DNA of 64,000 nucleotides from Phalacrocorax aristotelis. Lineage: Eukaryota; Chordata; Aves; Suliformes; Phalacrocoracidae. Positions 1-12,999 of this stretch are shown here, in pieces. The notes beneath the pieces are model-generated. The model searched no databases. It was not told where the DNA came from and was given only the letters and a program-made list of their open reading frames with translations. Made by a program: the position numbers and the translations under genes. The DNA is taken from NCBI RefSeq assembly GCF_949628215.1, contig NC_134311.1, positions 62,852,205 through 62,916,204 on the forward strand, written 5' to 3'. Position 1 is the stretch's first letter, and every line of letters starts with the position of its first letter.

Positions 1-2751
1 ACAATTATTTCATAGGTGTAGCAGAAACAGTCTTAATGTCTGCCTTACACCTAGCACCTCTTCAAACTCTGATTGCAAGTGGCTGTTTATGTTCAATATT
101 TATGTTATACTCTTCAAAAAAATACTATGAAAAAAACAAAATTAGTAAGTGTCTTCAAGGTTATTCACACATTGTGATCACTTTTGGTAAAATCTCCAGA
201 TTTCTTGCACAGGTAATGCAGTTACAATTAGAACTCACTTGTTAAAATAGGGTAGCTGGAAATTTTGAGGCTTATTCCCTTTTTCAGCCAGTAAATTGTT
301 GTTGCAATGCCTGTGAGTGTATGTGCCAGACATCCTCCATGAAAGTCTCTCTGTCACAGGCTGACAGATGCCAAGCATACAGAAGATGGTTACATTTTGT
401 GCTCTGATCTCTTCTATGGCAGAGGTCTCAGGTTTTCAGGCAGTGACTCCTGTATTGAATCTCATATTTCTATTCGCACAAAGATCACCTCAGCTGATGC
501 TTTACAGTTTCAAACAGCTTTAGCCCAGGTACCAGGAATCCCCCTGAATCCCTCTGGGTGGACGGCTCTGGCTTTCTGAGGTGGGACACCGGTGGAACAT
601 TGTCTCAACAGAGAGTCTCCACACTCCGGAGGAATTGCTGGGAATTCTCAATTCCGGTTGACCACACTTGCATACATTTAATGCAAATAACAATTATAAG
701 GCTCTCTTCTGTAACCTTGAAGAGTAGAAAGGTCCTCTCTTTTAAGCCTTTCTGTAGTGATGTGTACAGCTGGCTCGTGCCTTAAAACGCAGCCCTTTTT
801 CAGCACTTTGCAATATGAATGATTAACAGTTTCTGCTTGGGGATTTGTGGTAACGGTTGAACTGTCCCAGACATCAGGTGAGCTCCCATCTATGATAGTA
901 CTGAGGCAGTATAGCCAGAGACCTGCTACAGACACTTTTCTCCTAATGGGATTATTATTCTTTTAAGTTGTGCTGCAATAGCACACAGAGGCCATGGCGC
1001 CCGGAATATGCACATAGTAAAAGATAGCTTGGAGACTCCTTGATTCCAAAAAGATAGATGTGATACAAAAGGGAGCATCCTATACCCTAGTTACAGTTGG
1101 GAAGCTGAGGCACAGAGGGTAACCTGATTTGGCATAGGCCACTGCATGTGTCTGTGACAAAATAAGAGGCAGGATCCTGATTTCCTGTGACCTGCTCAGG
1201 TTGCACTTCATAACCACGTATTGTCTCTTCTTTGTGCCCTGAACTCATCCTGCCTCTTGGAGGACTGCAACTAGCTGATATTGGAGTCAGGGGTATGGAG
1301 AGGCACGTGTGGGAGAGAAGTAAGAAAGGAAGCATGTTGCAAGCTAAACTGCAGGGTTTGTAGCAAATGTCTTTCTGCTGAAAAGGCTTTAGAAGTTGGT
1401 CAGGACCAGCACATTAAAAACATAATTCACATCACTGAACTCTTCCAGAAAAAGGCATTTTGTTCATGATTATGTTCAGTTGTCTAGTCAAAAATAAGTA
1501 TTTATAGGGAGTCCTTTGCATTTTTGTTTTTAAATTTCTGTTGTGTTATACTCCAAATTGGTTAGCAGTGAGCTTTGGGTTCATAGCAGTGTGAATAATA
1601 AGCCGCATTATTAAAGGAATAATTTTCTGAATGAAAGATACCAAACACGTGACTTTACACTATCAGTAAAAAAATTCACAGTGTATTTTGTTTGCCAAAC
1701 ATCATAGAAATATTGTAAGAAAGCTTTTCCCTTTATTTCTAGGCTTTCAGTCCCTTTGAGCTAGTGATTAGGCTCAAACAGCCTACTCTGCCACCTCCTT
1801 GGTCATCTCATCGTGTTGTGTCCTTACACCAGGGCCCAGAACAGACCCAGAACTGGTGGGTTTAGACACTATAACCCCACATTCAGCTTCTGCCCCCTCC
1901 CTCCAAATCTTACAACCCTATCGTCGTGGTAGAGCCAAGAGTTGTGAAAAAAAGCCACCCCAAAACCCAAACAAAAAAAAAACAAAGGAGGGAAATGAAA
2001 AAATTAATGAGATATCTGCAAACTGTAAAGCTTTCTAGTGTTTTCAGTATGGATTATATAGTGTTAAAACTGAGGCAGTGTACAATTATAATGTAATTTT
2101 GAGCCCCTGAAGTTTAGTGCTCGGTTCGAAATTATTAAATACAATGACATTTCTAATTCTTCACAAAACACAGAAAAAAATCCTTTTAAATTTGAATAAA
2201 ACTCAGAGCAGGTATAATCAAGATCTGTAGTGAAGTATTTGTTTTACACTAAATATTTGCCATGAGTAGAATTTCCTGTGAGCAATGGATTCAACATCCT
2301 CAAAATTAAATCCTTTTGCTTCTCATTTTAGGGTTTTGGGTTAAAGCCAAAATCAACACCTACAAGAAGAACTATGATCCTGCAGAAAGTATTTATAAAT
2401 ACTATGCTGTTACTTTTGTATGGACTCTTGATTTAGGAAGAAAAAAGTTGAGCATATGAATAAGTCGTCAAAAAAAAAAAAAGCTGGTTGAAACGTTTCT
2501 TTTTGTAAATGCCTAGAACTAGAAGGGTTATCACCATTTATATTTATTTGTTTAGCAGGTGCTCTGACACATCGCAGTCTCTGTATGCCTGATTACTTTT
2601 CACTGGAGGTTATTCAAACAATTCTACTTTGAGTCATAACTCCTCGGGGAATTTTTTTTTTTCCTTTGCAGATGCTCAGTTGTCTACTACTCTGGCAACA
2701 GATACAACATGAATTAGCAAATTTACTCTCTGTGATACATCTTCTTTTAGC
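1..2751. other. No gene seen (AT-rich intergenic or intronic DNA)
   Basis: The open frames here are short, lack splice-site context and resemble no protein I know. There are A-rich runs (around 1970-1982 and 2470-2482) but no recognisable RNA gene. Synteny predicts MCIDAS and CCNO 5' of CDC20B, but no trace of either is visible. Confidence 0.6.
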
Positions 2752-2867
2752 TCAGGTGGAGTGGACATGGGAAACTGAAGTCACTTTCCACTACTGTCAC
2801 AATACTTCGAGTGGTTGCAATAGATGACCGGGCTGTAGTTTCATGTGGTCAAAGATCTGTTAAGGTA
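2752..2867 (+). other. Orphan exon-like block, possible WD-repeat piece
   Basis: A block bounded by a good acceptor (TTTTAG just before 2752... see the T-rich run ending at about 2750) and a good donor (AAG then GTATAC at about 2867). One frame is open throughout and reads LRWSGHGKLKSLSTT, then a stretch containing VVAIDD, VVSCG and SVKV. The pattern GH, about 20 residues, then D..VVSCG...VKV loosely resembles one WD repeat. The other two frames on this strand hit stops. No neighbouring exon could be found, and I do not recognise the parent gene. It could be an exon of a gene lying to the left, a pseudogene fragment or chance. Confidence 0.3.
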
Positions 2868-2904
2868 TACTAATAATCATTAAGTTTATTGTCCTGGTTT
2901 CAGC

Positions 2905-3560
2905 TCAGGTCAAAGGGACTGTGACTTCTAGATGTGTCCATGTGGGAGCAGGACATCCTGAAGCATCTGTGGCTGTGTATAAGCCCATGCCAGAGCAGGT
3001 ATACCTCAAAGCATCTGTGGCCTTGGTTATGGCTGTGCCATAGCAGGTATACCTCTGAGGCAATTGTGGCCCAAGGTTAAATCCATCTTGGAGAAGGTAC
3101 ATCTCGAAGTGTCTGTGGCTGTAGATAAGTCCATGCTGCAGCAGGTACACCTTGAAGCATCAGTGGCTCTGTATGGGGTCATGCCAGAGCACCTCAAAGT
3201 GCGTGGCCATGGATAAGCCCACAATGGAGCAGGCTTACTTCTGGAGGGACTGCAGCCATGGGACAAAGCCATGTTGGAGCAGGCTTTGCAGGGACTGCAG
3301 CCATCGGCAAGGCCGTGTTGGAGCGGGTTTACTTCTGGAGGGACTGCAGCCATGGGCAAGGCCATGCTGGAGCAGGTATAGCTCTGAAAGCATTGAGGCC
3401 TATGCGGAAGGCCTCGCTGGAACAGGAGCACCTCAAAGTGATTGCGGCTCTGGATAAGTCTATGCTGCAGCAGGTGTGTCCCTGGAGAGACTGTGGCTCC
3501 TGGGTAAGGCTCCACTTGGAGCAGGTACAAGCCTAAAGGACTACAGTCTGTGGATAAGTC
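2905..3560. repeat. Degenerate tandem array inside the LTR element
   Basis: About a dozen imperfect units of roughly 55-65 bp, each containing a version of GGAGCAGGTATACCTC followed by a GACTGTGGCC-like or CATCTGTGGC-like phrase and TAAGTCCATGC. Periodicity is obvious by eye but copies differ in length and sequence. Long open frames on both strands across this array follow from the repeat and are not genes. Confidence 0.7.
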
Positions 3561-3997
3561 CAAGCCAGAGCAGGGGCAAGGGGAGGAGGTCATTACAATG
3601 TTAAATCTGATGGTCTGATCCAAATGGACCAGGGGTGGAGATTGTAATGGAAATACCTTTAAATTGTTGTAACCTGTGATTTGAGCTGCATGTTATAAGA
3701 ATTACTACAGCAGGAACCACCCAAGCCAATGGAGGACAAGCCTTTCAAGAAGCAGTGCAAGTGCAGCAGTGACCCGAACTGAGCTGGCTTTGGTGCCCAG
3801 TGACTCCACGCAACACCCCACCTCTCCTGTCCTAAGTGACCATAACAAAAGATAGAGCCCAAAGCCATGGACTAAATTATATCTGTATATTTTATCAAAG
3901 GATGGAAGGAGGGGGTGTGTGTGGAGGTTAATGAAGTTGTACTGGATAGTGTGGAAACTGAGCATGATGTAAACGGTATGGAATAAGGGATGGATAC

Positions 3998-4571
3998 TGT
4001 CCTGGTTTCAGCTGGGATAGAGTTAAATTTCTTCGTAGTAGCTAGTATGGGGCTGTGTTTTGGATTTTTGCTGGAAACAGCAGTGATAATGTGGAGATGT
4101 TTTAGTTGTTGCTAAGTATCACTTACACAGGTCAAGGACTTTTTCAGCTCCCTGTCCTCTGCCGAGTGGACAAGAAGCTGGGAGGGGAGACAGCCAGGAC
4201 AGCTGACTCAAACTGGCCAAAGGGATATTCCATACCATATGACGTCATGCTCAGTATATAAAGCTGGGGAAGAAGGAAGGGGCGGACCTTTGGAGTGATG
4301 GCGTTTGTCTTCCCAAGTAACCGTTACACGTGATGGAGCCCTGCTTCCCTGGAGATGGCTGAACACCTGCCTGCCCATGGAAAGTAGTGAACAAATTCCT
4401 TGTTTTGCTTTGCTTGTGTGCACAGCTTTTGCTTTCCCTATTAAACTGTCTTTATCTCAACCCATGAGTTGCCTCACTTTTACTCTTCCAATTCTCTCCC
4501 TGTCCCACCAGGGGGGGAGTGAGCAAGTGGCTGCGTGGTGCTTGGTTGCTGAATGGGGCTAAACCACAACA
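3998..4571 (+). mobile_element. LTR at the 3' end of the fossil element
   Basis: Starts TGTCCTGGTTTCAGCTGGG and ends CCACAACA (TG...CA). It contains a TATA-like block (AGTATATAAAGC at about 4253) and a downstream ATTAAA polyadenylation-type signal at about 4440. Its central block GGGATATTCCATACCATATG recurs almost exactly in the LTR at 39.8-40.4 kb, so both belong to the same wider LTR group. Confidence 0.75.
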
Positions 4572-4576
4572 TTTAT

Positions 4577-7500
4577 GTAAGGTGATTTTTTTTACTGTAG
4601 GAAAATATATTTAACATGTTAATTCTAAACCTCAGTACAAAAGCATTCTTTACAACTTATTCAACAGTATACAGCTGTTTAAATAAAGCAATAAAAAATT
4701 ATGTTACAGCCCTAAACTCTTTCCATGTTAATGAAAGGTTTAGCCAGATTAACCTGTTTATTGTACCAAAGACACACCTCAGTGTATTGTTACTCTATTT
4801 TCAGTCAGTGTTTATAACACAGACCCTGAGAGCTTATGAATGCATTTGAACAAGTGTCCAACAAAGGACGGACACTCAATCAAATTTATGAAGTTCAAAT
4901 TGCAGCTTCTGGCATGTGTGGAGTTATCAAATAGGTAAAGGTCACCTCACTTGTGTATGGTTTTCTTCCTGGATGAAATATAAGCACTTCCAAAATGCAA
5001 ATAAAGACTGGACTCAACCACCGAATTGCTCTATTCTGTTTTGATTTGTACTACCAAAATTGTGCAAAATTAAAAACATGAAAACTTCAAAAGCATGGGC
5101 TTTGTCTCTGTCAGGGGATAAAAATGTTAGAAAAATGAGTCATTCACAGCCTCACCCATGTACAGGTGCTCCCTTCTGTACCTTAGACTGGGCTCCAGCC
5201 CTGGGATCAGCCAGATTACAAACTGCCCTTCAAGGTCCATGGGCATGTTGGCAAAACCTTAAAAACTGCCCCCACTGTACATATGGTATCTGGCCCTATA
5301 TTTATGACTTTAGTCTTATTTACCACAAGTTGAAAATGATTCAGCTTGACCAGAAAACAACCATGCTCTGCTGACTTTGGCTCCAGCCTATTGAAGCATG
5401 TGGAGGAAGTGGTGGGTCCTTATTCACTGATACACGGTAGTTTATCTGCATGAATGTCTAATTTGCACCAGTAGAATATCAGGAATAGCTAAAGTGGACT
5501 CTGCTTTGGCCCCTCTGATGTCTCCTCTCTTTCGCTCTGTGGGATACCTATCTGGGGAAGACAGGCATCTGTGCAGGTGGTGGCACTTCAAAAACCCTTC
5601 ATTGACAGTATTCAGCTGTATAAGGACTACAGCAACATTATCACTTTAGTCCAGATGAAGAATGTGTGTTTGAAGCACGTCTCATGCTTGATCCCATCTT
5701 CCCCACCTTGGTTTTGTATTGCACAGTAGTCTCGAAGCTTGTCAGCTGGATTACAGATGAAATGAAACCAAAGACGCCCACCAGGAGCTCATCTACTTTA
5801 CCTCAACTGCTAATGGCCATTTAGTCCAGACGCCTGGACTAGAGCTGGTTCTCTGTTACTCTTGCCTTAAGCAAGTACAGTGTGGACCCTGGATCTTAGC
5901 ATCAGCTGTTTCACTTACCAGGTCCACTCCTGCCACTCCTCACTCCTTACTTCTGCAGACACAGCTAAGGCCACTGTATGCAACCTGGAGCATGTCTTGT
6001 AGAAGACTGGGGAATCTCATATATTGTATGTAACCTCTACTGGTCATAGTAGTACAGTTGTGACAGCAAAACATGGTCATAGCACTGGTGATGTATCTCT
6101 GGAAATTCTCAAACAATATCAGAACATGTTTTACGAGTGAAAGTAACATAATACATGAGCGACAGAACTCACTGTAGTGTATGAAGCTGCAAAGAACTGG
6201 AAAATGGAGATGCACCTCAGCCAGTCTGAACATTTGTGCAGACCTTCCATCTCTTCTGGATACACACACACACGTAACCCAACAAGCAAGCGAACACATT
6301 GCTCTGACCAACTTTAATGAAATAAACAAAGGCCACCAAACAGATATTAGACCTGATTTTTGCCACTAACTAGGGGATCCATCTAGAAAGGAACTAGAAA
6401 TGGGTTTTAGTCCTGAATTTTGTCTGCTTGTTGGCCTAAGTCCTCACCCATCTCTTATTAGAGAAGGAGCCTTTGTCATAAACATGTGAAACTCTATCAG
6501 CATCTACAGACTTGCCTATGTTGTTCTTCCAGAACAACGAGTAAGGTTTTCTGTTTCACAGAGATGCTGCTTCTTCCAAGCCTTAAGCAATGGAAAATAT
6601 GGAAACAGTTAGTGAAACAAACAAATATTAGGGGTGTCAGATGCTTTTGAAAACTGCCCCATAGTCTAATCAAATCACTTAATTTAAACAAAACACAAAA
6701 CAAATCACAAAGCAAATATACCTGTGTAACCAAGGGGGCATTTTACTAGCATCCAGTACAGTGCAAATTAGCAAGTAGGTCATAATTTCAAGATAATGAA
6801 TGTTTGTCAATTATGTTTACATTTCAGTAAATGCACAAGGGCTAGATGTAGAAGTGATTTTGACAGCAAGGAAAAGTTCTTCAGTGAGAATCAAGAGTGA
6901 CACAAACTAGGATGTGGAGAAAACTATTGAGGGATGTCCACTGGCTTTTAATGCTCATATTAAAGATTTTTCAATAAGAAAATATTAAAATTGTGGAACA
7001 AAAAATAAGTAGCAAAGAGAGATGACACACAAACAAGAAATATAATAGTAGTCAAGGTAAAAAACGTGAAGGCAGAAGTTAGAGGCAAATCAGAAGGCAA
7101 TCAGTAGCACACGGTTATATTTCCACTATGGTAAATAGAGGCAGTATCTGCTCACAACTGCTTTCACTAATCCACTGGGAAAGAGACCTGATCGTAGCAA
7201 TCCCTGCTCCAAAACACAACCACATACCTGACAACCAGTGTCCAAGTGTCAACGTTACACGGGGAGGTAAAAACCCAGTGGAGGTTGAGGCATTGCAATG
7301 TCTCTGTTTGGGATGCAGGACTCCTGGACCCACTTCTTTGTGGGGAAGTGCTTTAACCATGAGGTTAAATCCTGTCTAAGAGGTAGACAGTGGAAAGCTG
7401 AACCAACTTTGGCTTTGCTAAAACAGGTTATAGCAGGTCTTTCTCAGGTTTTGCAGGAAAGTGCTGGAAGAGACCCCAGGGAAGGGTCTTGATCCTTCAT

Positions 7501-10500
7501 CTTGTGTATTTAGAGGTAGCTGTTTCAAGGTGGGTGCTGTGGTGCTGTGGCAGCCTCCCTGCGCTTAACGCACCATTCAGGCAACTTAGCATGGAGGTTT
7601 TCTTGGCTTTGTGTCTACTCCGAGATGCCCTTCTTTCTCCCTGCTCTGGCTCCGTGTTGGCAATCTAAACGTGTACTCAGCAAGGGGCAGAAAGTCAAGC
7701 ACTGGCCCCACCTGTGCTCCGCGCTGGCAAGAGTGGTCTGTAGCTGTTCAGCTGTATTGGTGTACTGTTCAACACTGGCAGGTCCTCCGAACAGCGTCCT
7801 GGGTCAGGTGGTGAAATGGGTGCTGCTCTAGGTGTGGGTAGAACTGCATGTGGCTGCCAGTGTATGGAGCTACCTCTTCTCTTCAGGCTCTAGATTCCTT
7901 TCTCAGAGTGGAAGGGTATTACCAAAACACTGCACTTGACCTATACAATTGTCTCTATTCCTGTTTTTTTGCCAAAGGCATGTATCCAGACCTGGCATCC
8001 AGTGCCAATGTGTGTGGTTGCATCCTTCCCTGACTTACAGGTGTCTAAGCCATTTACTGAGGCCTGTCCCAGCTCTCATGGACAACAGACAAGCTGCTGC
8101 TGGGGCATATATGGGAGTACTCTGGCCTGAGGTCTATAAACTCTAGTACATCCACTTAAACCTAGGTATGTAAATTGGCCTAGTGACTTTAGCAGGACCG
8201 CTTTACTTAGGCCGAGTCATACAATATACGTGATGGCTCTGCCGGTGTGGTTTTTGTGGTAAGGTGTGGATCTCACGGGATTTGAGGATATGTTAGTTAA
8301 TTATTTGAATAGGAAGGTTTAAGAGAAGGGAGTTGTTTTTTTTTTTTAAGTGATGTTCTAGAGATCATGACTTTACTGTTTTGTATTTCAGTACTTTGTT
8401 GCTGTAAGAAGTAGCAATCATGAGGAATGCAATAAAAGGAATTATACCACTTAAAGAAAAATGCTCACCTTGCTCAAAATCAGCAGATTAGTTCTCTAGT
8501 TCAAGTGTTGGAACTTCTAACTTTAAATGAATCCTGAAAAGAGTTCATAGAACTATTTATTAATACTGACTGATGCTGAATGCCTGAAAAGTTTACGTGA
8601 CTGCAAAGAGTTTTGTCTTGAAGGCAGTCTATATTGTTATGCTCTAATGGGCCTTTACTGTCTGTGCATCAGCAAAGAAGTGGTTTTCTAATTTCCTTAC
8701 TGAGGTGGATGTTAGGTGGAAATGAACAGACAAAGGAGGTTTCCTGACACATTTCAGTTTGGCTTCCTACAGTTGTTTGCATCCTTGGGACATTTTGCAT
8801 CTTTTTTTGTGGTGAGAGGTAAAGACTGCTGCAAAGTCACTATTTAACCTGTGACACACCACTGCTCATCTTTCTAAAAGCCTTGATTAAGTTCCTTTTT
8901 CTTTTAGGAAACTCCTACCTGTTGCTTCCTTCGCAGCTGGTTGGTTTTCTAGGGAAGGCTGCATAGCTGATAAAAGGTACGTACCCACCACCTCTGCAGA
9001 GTATTCTTCAGAAATCTAATTAGAGCTATCAAATATGCATTCACATTACCATAGCAAAGGGCAAAATGTACTCTAGGTTGTTCTGGGTTGTGCAGTGCAG
9101 AGTAAGTACACTTCAAGAAAATGAAGGGGAAAGGAAGAGATGAGGCTAAAAAGAACAGGTGAATCTCTTACTTGGGGTTCTTTGTGTGAAAGGTGTTACT
9201 AATAAAACAGCTACATATATATTTACTGATAAATATATATTGTTTGATCTCATAGTCTCCAACATAGCTCCATTTGTATGTATGTTCATATTGTGTTCCC
9301 CTCTTTTCTTTTGTTATCAAGTTTGTATCTCCTGGTGAAATTCAAAGTCTGCTTTGCCTCAGTAGGTCTTTGAGTGGGCTCAGGAATCCAGTGGTTCCAA
9401 GATCTTTGCAGGACTGGAGACTTACACTGCCTCTGAGAGGAGCTGGAATGGACTTGTATCTGCTCTGAGGGGAGAGAATTTCACATACAGTGGATGGACA
9501 GACATGACTTGACCTATACCTGTACCCTGAATAACAAAAAAGGGTTTTAGAAGTTTAAACAGGTGGAAGAGTTGAAATAGATGAACATCTACTATAGAGT
9601 TAGGTACAAACTGCGTATCTTCAACCATTAAGTTCTTAAAGTGATTAACTAAGAACACAGTCTTAGGATATGAATTAACCTATGTTATCTAGAAAATGCA
9701 TAACTAAGCCACTGAGTTCAGGATGTCAACAGTGAGCGATGTTATCTGATTGTAACTACTGACCTGTTTTCAAAGAATGTAGTACCAAACTGAAAAAAAA
9801 AACCCACAAAGATACATTTTAATTGAAAACTTGGCTTATAGGTTCAACTATATTGAAAATATAGTCTGACCTGATTCCCTGAATATTAGTTTTTTGAAGT
9901 GAAACAAGAAACTTGTTTCCATGGGAAATAGAGATGCAACAGAATTTCAGGAACTCACATCTGATGGAGCTGAACCTGTCAGCAATTACTTGATTTGAAA
10001 TGTATTTCCAAAGACAGATGACAACTGCTTTTTAAGGTGTACGTTTAATTGGTCTTATCCAGGAAAGAATGTTAGAAACCTTGCCCAGTCTCCGAGACCA
10101 CCTGAGAGGAATAATCTACAACAGGTGCCTGAAGCCTTGGATATAGTTACAATTAATAATTATTCAAAGCCATACCTTTTTGCATAACTTAGTTTTACAA
10201 TAACTTATAGAGGTTTGGTACTAGCAATGTAGTAATAAGTACCATGCTAACAAGAGAAGTTGCTAGAGAAGCTCTGGAAAGAACCACATCTGAGTGGCAT
10301 TTTAGCAGTTTGTTAATCCAGACTCTCGGGATTCCAGGATGAAATATTATTTAGGCACACAGTTGGCAGCTGGCAACAAACCCAGAGGTTCTGTTGTTGC
10401 TTTGGAGTTTGGCCAAGGTAAACAAAATGTAGTTGTATGTTGTGTGCAGTCCCCAGAGCCAGCATGGGACTCCAGCATGTTGGAAGCCTTAATTGAGACA

Positions 10501-12990
10501 GTCTTTGTAGCAGTCGCATGCTGAAACGGATTCTTAATATGAGTACACACTGAAGAGAGAAACTAGCAGGACAGCTCTTGATCTGCCCACTGAACAGCAA
10601 AAATGGGCAATTACTATAGTTTACCGCTGAAGAAATGGATTGTGAGTTGTGTTGTTCTATGAAAGCTGAAGGTCACATTAAAACTGACAATGCTGGGAGT
10701 CAACAGTAACATGAAAAGTCATATAATTTATTGAAATGTAGCTATCCCCTGACACATTTGTTTTCTTGTGTTCTTTTTCCTTTTGTTTTAAAACCAATAA
10801 AAATCTTTCTCAAGCCAAAAACTGACAGCTGGCACAAATTCCTGCCTGAGTGAGAGATCTTGAGTCTACTTATGCATGCTTGCCAACCAGGCTCACCATT
10901 ATTGCTAAATTTAATGTTGGAAATAAAAGAAATATAAGTACTGGGGAAGGTGTGGTACAAATGGACAAGAGCTAGAAAAATATAAATATGGTACTCCATC
11001 TTTCATGTGTCATTCTATCCAGATAATGCAGCCTACCTGTGGCAAGAGAATGCAGCAACATAAGGAACAGGTTCAGGGTCTTTTTGTTTTCCTCCTTGTT
11101 TGCGCAGGAGATGTAATTTTGCTTAATGTTTGAGGTGTTGAGGTTCATTTGAGGAGGAACAGTGGATAGTAATTTCAGAGTTCAAGCGCCACATGTTCAC
11201 AACCACTTTTACTGTGCTGGCAAAGATAAATGAGATGGGAGATGTCTGATGAGCACACTACCGGACTGGGATGTTGAGTGCTTAGCTTAAGGTAAACCCC
11301 AGCAAAGAAGCAGGAACTTTATTTCCCTCTTCGTCCTTTGAAGGACATCTTAATAACCAGTGCTTTGTACAGCTAAAATGAAGCTGTGGGTTCACTGCCA
11401 GAATATTCCAGTTGCCTGGTGAACATACTAGAGTCTAAACAGCAGTTGCTCATTACAACATAAAATGATATGAAGAGAACAGCCACAGGAATGGAGCCCC
11501 TTCACTTTCCTGATTCCTTCCTTCCCCACCCTTTCTCTGCTTTCCATTGCAGTTAGAAACACTTGAGGGTCAAAGCTCCCTTTTATAAATGGGAACTACT
11601 ATCTACTACTATTGTCGGTCACTTAGAAGGTTCCCATGGTTTGCCTGGTACCACCATGAGAACCATTTCTCTAACCCACTCAGAAGCATCTGAGTACTGA
11701 TATGACAGAGCACGCAACAAGATTGGGATCTTTCTGGGATACTGGCTGAAAAGCTAGAGAAAACAGTGAAGAAATACAGGAAGAAAAATGCAGATGTTTC
11801 TGTACCTCAAGATCTCACCTAATGAAGCTGGGACATAATTTTCTCCCTGGCAGAAGGTTAGAGGCCTTGATTTCCAGAAACATCGCATCAGTTTGCAACT
11901 GCAAAATGGAAACAAATTTTCATCAAAATACGTTCCGCAAGTTTTCCCACCTATTTCAAATAGAAACTCAATCCTGTGGTACATCTCATTCAGATCCCTC
12001 ACACTTCCAAATGTGTAATCTTCTTCTTAACATAATTTGTTACACCTTTCTTAGTTTGTCAAACTGCATATCACAGACAGCGACTACATTCTGTCTGGAA
12101 AACTAGTTAGTGCAGTAAGCCCTCCACGTTAGGGCCCTGTGCTCCTTAGCTAGAAAGATTTCTCTAACTAGGCCTTTGGTTTAAGCAAGGTAATCCAGAA
12201 ACTTACATAAAGAGCAGTATTGCTATGTCTCCCTATCACTGAAATGGAGACAACCTGTGTTCTATTGCTTTTAAGACAATTTTCTATGACCTGCTCTTGT
12301 GATCTTTCTACTTGCCAAAATTTGGTGTCAGCTAGCACCATCTCTTGTCAGCGATCATTTGGCAAGGAGCACCACCATTATCACATCCTGAGATACCTGG
12401 ACACTACAGGTATTAGTGGTGCTTGTTCAGCAGTCTGCATGCAATGAATCCAACTTTTCCTGAAATGTGTTATTTCAGGCAGCGCTTAATTCTCTGACAA
12501 TATTGTGAGGCTTGCTACGGATGTCCAAATCTCACCTTCAGACAATAAACTCGTATTTTATCTCGATAAATTCCAAAGTCTGATGATGAAAACAAATTAG
12601 TATTAAAAGACCTTAAGGATAATGGATGAGAAAAAAAAAAAAAAAGAGAACCTGCATGCCAGCCTTCAAGGGTGTATCAACACCTTCTGCTGTCAGCGGG
12701 AACAAGCTACACGGTTTCTATATCTAGTTTGGGATTATTTTTACAAGCTACAAAAATTCACCAAAGTTTCTAGTACGTAAGTGAAATAATTGAACAACTG
12801 GCTGCATAGGTTCCATAATAAGGAGCCTAAAATGAGTCCATGGCGAGAAAGAAATGAAAACATCTAAGATGACCTTCTTATTTCACTTTGAAGACACATC
12901 ACTGAGATGCTGGAAGCATTTCAGAAGCGATACGCTTAGCAGTGGATAGCTTTTCTAAAACAAAACTCCTTTGTTTAAAATTCCACAGCA
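4577..12990. other. No gene seen (8.4 kb)
   Basis: Short open frames only, none with convincing splice sites or recognisable protein similarity. Minor features are a (CA)n run near 6262-6273 and a poly-A tract near 12630-12645. No CR1 or LTR fragment was recognised here. It lies directly 5' of the CDC20B CpG island. Confidence 0.6.
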
Positions 12991-12999
12991 GCGAAAACA

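Larger units (their letters stand above)
2890..4571 (+). mobile_element. Fossil LTR retrotransposon (endogenous-retrovirus-like, non-autonomous)
   Basis: The insertion begins TGTCCTGGTTTCAG at 2890 and ends CAACA at 4571. It is flanked by a 5-bp direct repeat TTTAT (2885-2889 and 4572-4576), a length typical of ERVL-type integration. Three parts can be seen: a short LTR-like start, a degenerate tandem array (about 2905-3560), and an internal piece (about 3600-3997) followed by one recognisable LTR. No coding capacity for retroviral proteins is visible, so it is treated as a broken, non-autonomous relic of moderate age. The family name needs a repeat-library search; it resembles songbird LTR elements. 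Confidence 0.7.

Noticed and set aside
2065-2095. GAGGCAGTGTAC, resembling a miR-449/34 seed
   Set aside because: No pairing arm within 80 bases on either side and outside the cluster; a chance match.
2115-2140. GGTTCGAAAT, resembling a tRNA B box
   Set aside because: No A box or cloverleaf at the right distance.
3027-3623. 198-codon open frame on the - strand
   Set aside because: It follows the tandem array of the LTR fossil; the repetitive peptide reflects the repeat unit and not a gene.
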